Source: Candidatus Heimdallarchaeota archaeon LC_2
GTDB taxonomy: Archaea; Asgardarchaeota; Heimdallarchaeia; Heimdallarchaeales; Kariarchaeaceae
Direction: 5' to 3'
Assembly: GCA_001940725.1 (NCBI GenBank)
Contig: MDVR01000017.1
Span: forward strand, 1-64,000
DNA length: 64,000 nucleotides
The notes under the pieces were generated by a model. It was given only the letters and a program-made list of their open reading frames with translations, searched no databases and was not told where the DNA came from. Of the stretch, positions 61,596-64,000 are shown one piece after another (position 1 is the first letter of the stretch; every line of letters begins with the position of its first letter). A program made the translations under genes and the position numbers.

Positions 61596-62399
61596 TTACG
61601 TTTCATTTGTTTTGTTAATTAATTCTAGAAGTGGTGCAAAATATAGACAATAATTTTCAGGCATTAAAGTTGATTTTACTGAAACATTATGAGCTCTTGC
61701 GTATTCTAATCCTCGAATAATCCCATAAGGCATTTTTTCATCTGTTTCACCCATTAATAGATTTGTCGCAGTTGAAAGATTATCTGCTAAGGCACGAGTT
61801 GTAATCATCATTTTGTAACCATATAAATCTCTTTTACCTTTCTCATCAATTATAGGGTCAATTCCAGCAACACCAATAGCAACTGCAGAAGTTCCTTTTT
61901 TTAACGGAATTGTGCGTGAATCAGTAATAATTACAGCTACTTCTTTTCCTAGAGCATCCTTTATTCTGTTTTTGAATTCTAATGCAGCATTATCAGGATT
62001 TCGAGGAAGAAGTAAAGCATAACCCTCAGGGCAATTAGATTGGTCAATGCCAGCATTTGCACTCAGACCATAATCAGTTTTTGCAAGTATTGCTTTGTAA
62101 ACTGCCCCATACACTTCACCCTTGGATTCATTCAAAACAAGTTGAGCTAAACTTGGATTTAATGTACTTTTTTCAGCTAGTTTAATCGCCTCTTCACTGG
62201 GAATCACGTCTTTAAGTATAACAGCAGCCTTTTGTTCCATACTGTAAATCTTAGAAGTTATTGTGATGACATCATCATCCTCGATTTCAAAATTTTCATT
62301 TTTTATTGATTCAAGAAAAATATCGAAGACAGAATCACCCCAATCAACAATTTTTGATGATTTTAATGCGAATATCTGTAGGGATTTCACTGTATTCAA
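61596..62399 (-). CDS. cofE: F420-0:gamma-L-glutamate ligase
   Basis: The 267-residue enzyme adds glutamates to coenzyme F420-0 with GTP. It contains DDDVITITSKI near the start, the LLPRNPDNAA block, VAVIITDSRTIPLKKGTSAVAIGV, and a YGYKMMITTRALAD segment. Length suits archaeal CofE. Its presence shows F420 is made, which fits the PPOX-like protein at 5079. The gene converges with the preceding membrane gene. Confidence 0.95.
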   Translation of the reverse strand: MNTVKSLQIFALKSSKIVDWGDSVFDIFLESIKNENFEIEDDDVITITSKIYSMEQKAAVILKDVIPSEEAIKLAEKSTLNPSLAQLVLNESKGEVYGAVYKAILAKTDYGLSANAGIDQSNCPEGYALLLPRNPDNAALEFKNRIKDALGKEVAVIITDSRTIPLKKGTSAVAIGVAGIDPIIDEKGKRDLYGYKMMITTRALADNLSTATNLLMGETDEKMPYGIIRGLEYARAHNVSVKSTLMPENYCLYFAPLLELINKTNET

Positions 62400-62534
62400 T
62401 TAATCATTTTTGAAAATAAGCAAATCGGTAGAGTACAGTCATTATTTTTGATGAATAAAGAATTATATACAGATCGCTATATGTTTAATTTTATTTATGA
62501 ATAAAAAAAATGGTTCAAAGGATATTGTTGTAAA

Positions 62535-62852
62535 TCAGTTATATCTTCTTTTTCTATTAAAAATTCTAAGTGAAGCTCCTAAAAGAAATGGAACTATTAA
62601 AACTACGTTTGTAACAGGAATGCTTGATTTATCATCTGTTTTGTCTAAAGTTTCTTGATCAATATTCTCAAGAGATTTTTTGAACTCTGTAAAAACTTCT
62701 TCAGTTATTGTTGCAGGAAGTATTATTTCAATTAAAATCGAATCCGATCCAACTAGCTTATCCTGAGTAGTGACAGAAACCTCGATTTTGTATAAACCAG
62801 GTTTATCGAATCTATGACGAAAAGTATTGAAGGAACAAAACTTCCAACACAA
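62535..62852 (-). pseudogene. C-terminal remnant of a PKD-like surface protein
   Basis: The 105-residue frame begins abruptly at a TTG without a signal peptide. FDKPGLYKIEVSVTT and SILIEI resemble the end of a PKD-type domain. A polar linker and a C-terminal membrane helix followed by NRKRRYN finish it. It looks like the 3' end of a larger surface protein that has lost its 5' part, possibly by a frameshift just upstream, where another frame encodes a signal-like stretch. Confidence 0.5.
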
Positions 62853-63072
62853 AAATAAATTACGCCAAAACAGCGATTCATTTATATTTCTCAGTATGTG
62901 AAACTAATATTTTCAAAACATGAAATTGATTGCAATTTATAATAAATGATATTCATATTGATAAAATATTAGTCCATTTAAGTATTAATTACTTCCAACT
63001 GCTCTGAATTTTAAATGTAAATTATGAAACCGTCAATAATATAATAAGTTAGAATTCTAATGATCATTTGTA

Positions 63073-64000
63073 ATGTCTACACCTTCATTTGAAATCATTG
63101 TTGTTGGCGGAGGACCTGCTGGGGTTTCCTGTGCTTATAGTCTTGCAAAAATGGGAAAAAAAGTAGTTATACTTGATAAAAAGAAACAAGATCAGATTGG
63201 TAACAAAACCTGTGGAGACGCTTTGGATCTTGAATCTCCAATGATTCTTCACGATGCTCTGGGTTTAGAACTTCCAAAAGGAGATGAAATCTCAGATAAA
63301 GTTACAAAGATGACAGTAAAGACCGATAGTGTTGATATTACTCTTCGGGCACCGGGATATACTGTAGATAGACATATCTATGGTCAACGATTACTTAAAG
63401 AATGCCTTGATTTGGGTGTTGAACTTATATCTGATGCACCAGTTAGAGATGTAATTATTGAGAATAATTTTGTAACAGGAGTAAAATATCGTAAAGATGG
63501 AGAGATAAAAGAAGTACGAGCCAATTTGATTGCTGATTGTTCGGGAACATTAGGTGCCGTAAGAAAACATCTACCAGAAGGTTTCTCTGATGGTTTGTAT
63601 CAAACCATTCCTGATCATCATATTGCAGCAACTTTCAGAGAAATTGTCAAACTTAAAGAAGATCATCCCTATTCAGAAGAAATTGTATTGGCATATTTTC
63701 CATCAATCCCCCCACCAGGATACTTATGGTTTTTCACAAAAGGTGAAAAACGATTGAATATAGGTACTGGTTGGCTAAAATCAGAAAATAAATTATTAGA
63801 AAAACCCATGAAACAAATTTACAGAGAAGCACTGGATGAATATTATAAATTAGGCGAAGATTATGAAATTGAAATCACGGGTGGAGGTCAGATTCCAATT
63901 AGACCACCTTATGATTGTTTAACATTTAATGGAGGAGTAATTATAGGTGATGCGGCTTGTCAAGTCGATCCAACAACTGCTGAAGGTCATGGACCTGCAC
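63073..64000 (+). CDS. Geranylgeranyl reductase-family flavoprotein, 3' truncated by window
   Basis: An ATG at 63073 opens a frame that runs off the window after 309 codons. It shows the FAD-binding IIVVGGGPAGVSCAYSLAK, the NKTCGDAL segment, VDRHIYGQRLL, the GDAACQVDP motif and TAEGHGPA, the pattern of archaeal geranylgeranyl reductases that saturate membrane-lipid isoprenoid chains. Other members of this family act on different isoprenoids. It begins after a 220-bp gap with no other gene. Confidence 0.9.
   Translation, partial: MSTPSFEIIVVGGGPAGVSCAYSLAKMGKKVVILDKKKQDQIGNKTCGDALDLESPMILHDALGLELPKGDEISDKVTKMTVKTDSVDITLRAPGYTVDRHIYGQRLLKECLDLGVELISDAPVRDVIIENNFVTGVKYRKDGEIKEVRANLIADCSGTLGAVRKHLPEGFSDGLYQTIPDHHIAATFREIVKLKEDHPYSEEIVLAYFPSIPPPGYLWFFTKGEKRLNIGTGWLKSENKLLEKPMKQIYREALDEYYKLGEDYEIEITGGGQIPIRPPYDCLTFNGGVIIGDAACQVDPTTAEGHGPA

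Noticed and set aside
1..64000. CRISPR arrays or cas genes
   Set aside because: No regularly spaced short repeats were seen; the tandem repeats present are long partial gene duplications.

Overview
ORGANISM. The window is AT-rich archaeal DNA, most likely from an Asgard archaeon, perhaps of the Heimdallarchaeia. The grounds are a compact ubiquitin-like conjugation operon (two ubiquitin-like proteins, E1, E2, JAMM protease, RING-like protein), three proteins with longin/roadblock-like domains, a two-finger PARP-type zinc-finger protein, and archaeal core genes (kae1 of KEOPS, cofE of F420 synthesis, a geranylgeranyl-reductase-like gene of lipid synthesis, PGF-type C-terminal anchors, TTG/GTG starts). 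The lineage is inferred; no rRNA or ribosomal protein is present to fix it. LAYOUT. 1-6.6 kb: small membrane and zinc-ribbon proteins, a solitary DNA methyltransferase, a membrane-anchored PD-(D/E)XK-like nuclease with a diverged broken second copy, and partial duplications. 6.8-10.6 kb: a seven-PAS hybrid histidine kinase. 11.7-17.5 kb: the ubiquitin-like operon, followed by a tandem ribbon-helix-helix-like protein and a lysine-rich disordered protein. 17.5-24.7 kb: DUF4177-like protein, M28 peptidase, single-domain RNase III, split Ada/Ogt repair pair, ABC exporter operon. 24.8-31.7 kb: a 1999-residue surface protein with 15 Ig-like repeats and a cytoplasmic longin/roadblock-like tail, beside a free-standing homologue of that tail. 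32.6-37.2 kb: pilin-like remnant, tatA, tatC, a membrane/winged-helix protein, a secreted LanC-like toroid, and a tnpB remnant. 37.2-38.5 kb: an intact ISH3-like insertion sequence with a 5-bp target duplication. 39-46.5 kb: a respiratory module (DOMON heme protein, Tat-exported 4x[4Fe-4S] protein, NrfD-like membrane protein) and a PGF-anchored ethylbenzene-dehydrogenase-like heme protein. 46.7-53 kb: two MFS transporters (one broken), a longin-like protein, CBS protein, AOR-type tungsten oxidoreductase with a MoaD-like partner. 53-64 kb: coiled-coil/winged-helix protein, secreted and membrane proteins, a triplicated TerB/nitrilase promoter segment, the PARP-finger protein, kae1, CBS protein, cofE, and the start of a geranylgeranyl reductase. 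HOW IT FITS. The most interesting unit is the ubiquitin-like locus. Both modifiers end in Ala-Gly instead of Gly-Gly; one carries a two-residue tail that would need processing, as UFM1 does in eukaryotes. A 10-bp motif occurs twice around the promoter of the first modifier gene and once, inverted, before the ribbon-helix-helix gene, suggesting shared control. The Tat genes can serve the Tat-signal iron-sulfur protein 8 kb away. The window also carries three perfect partial tandem duplications (units 769, 629 and 558 bp) that each copy a promoter and 5' gene ends, plus several genes with a single inactivating change. These are either recent rearrangements or assembly faults and should be checked against reads.
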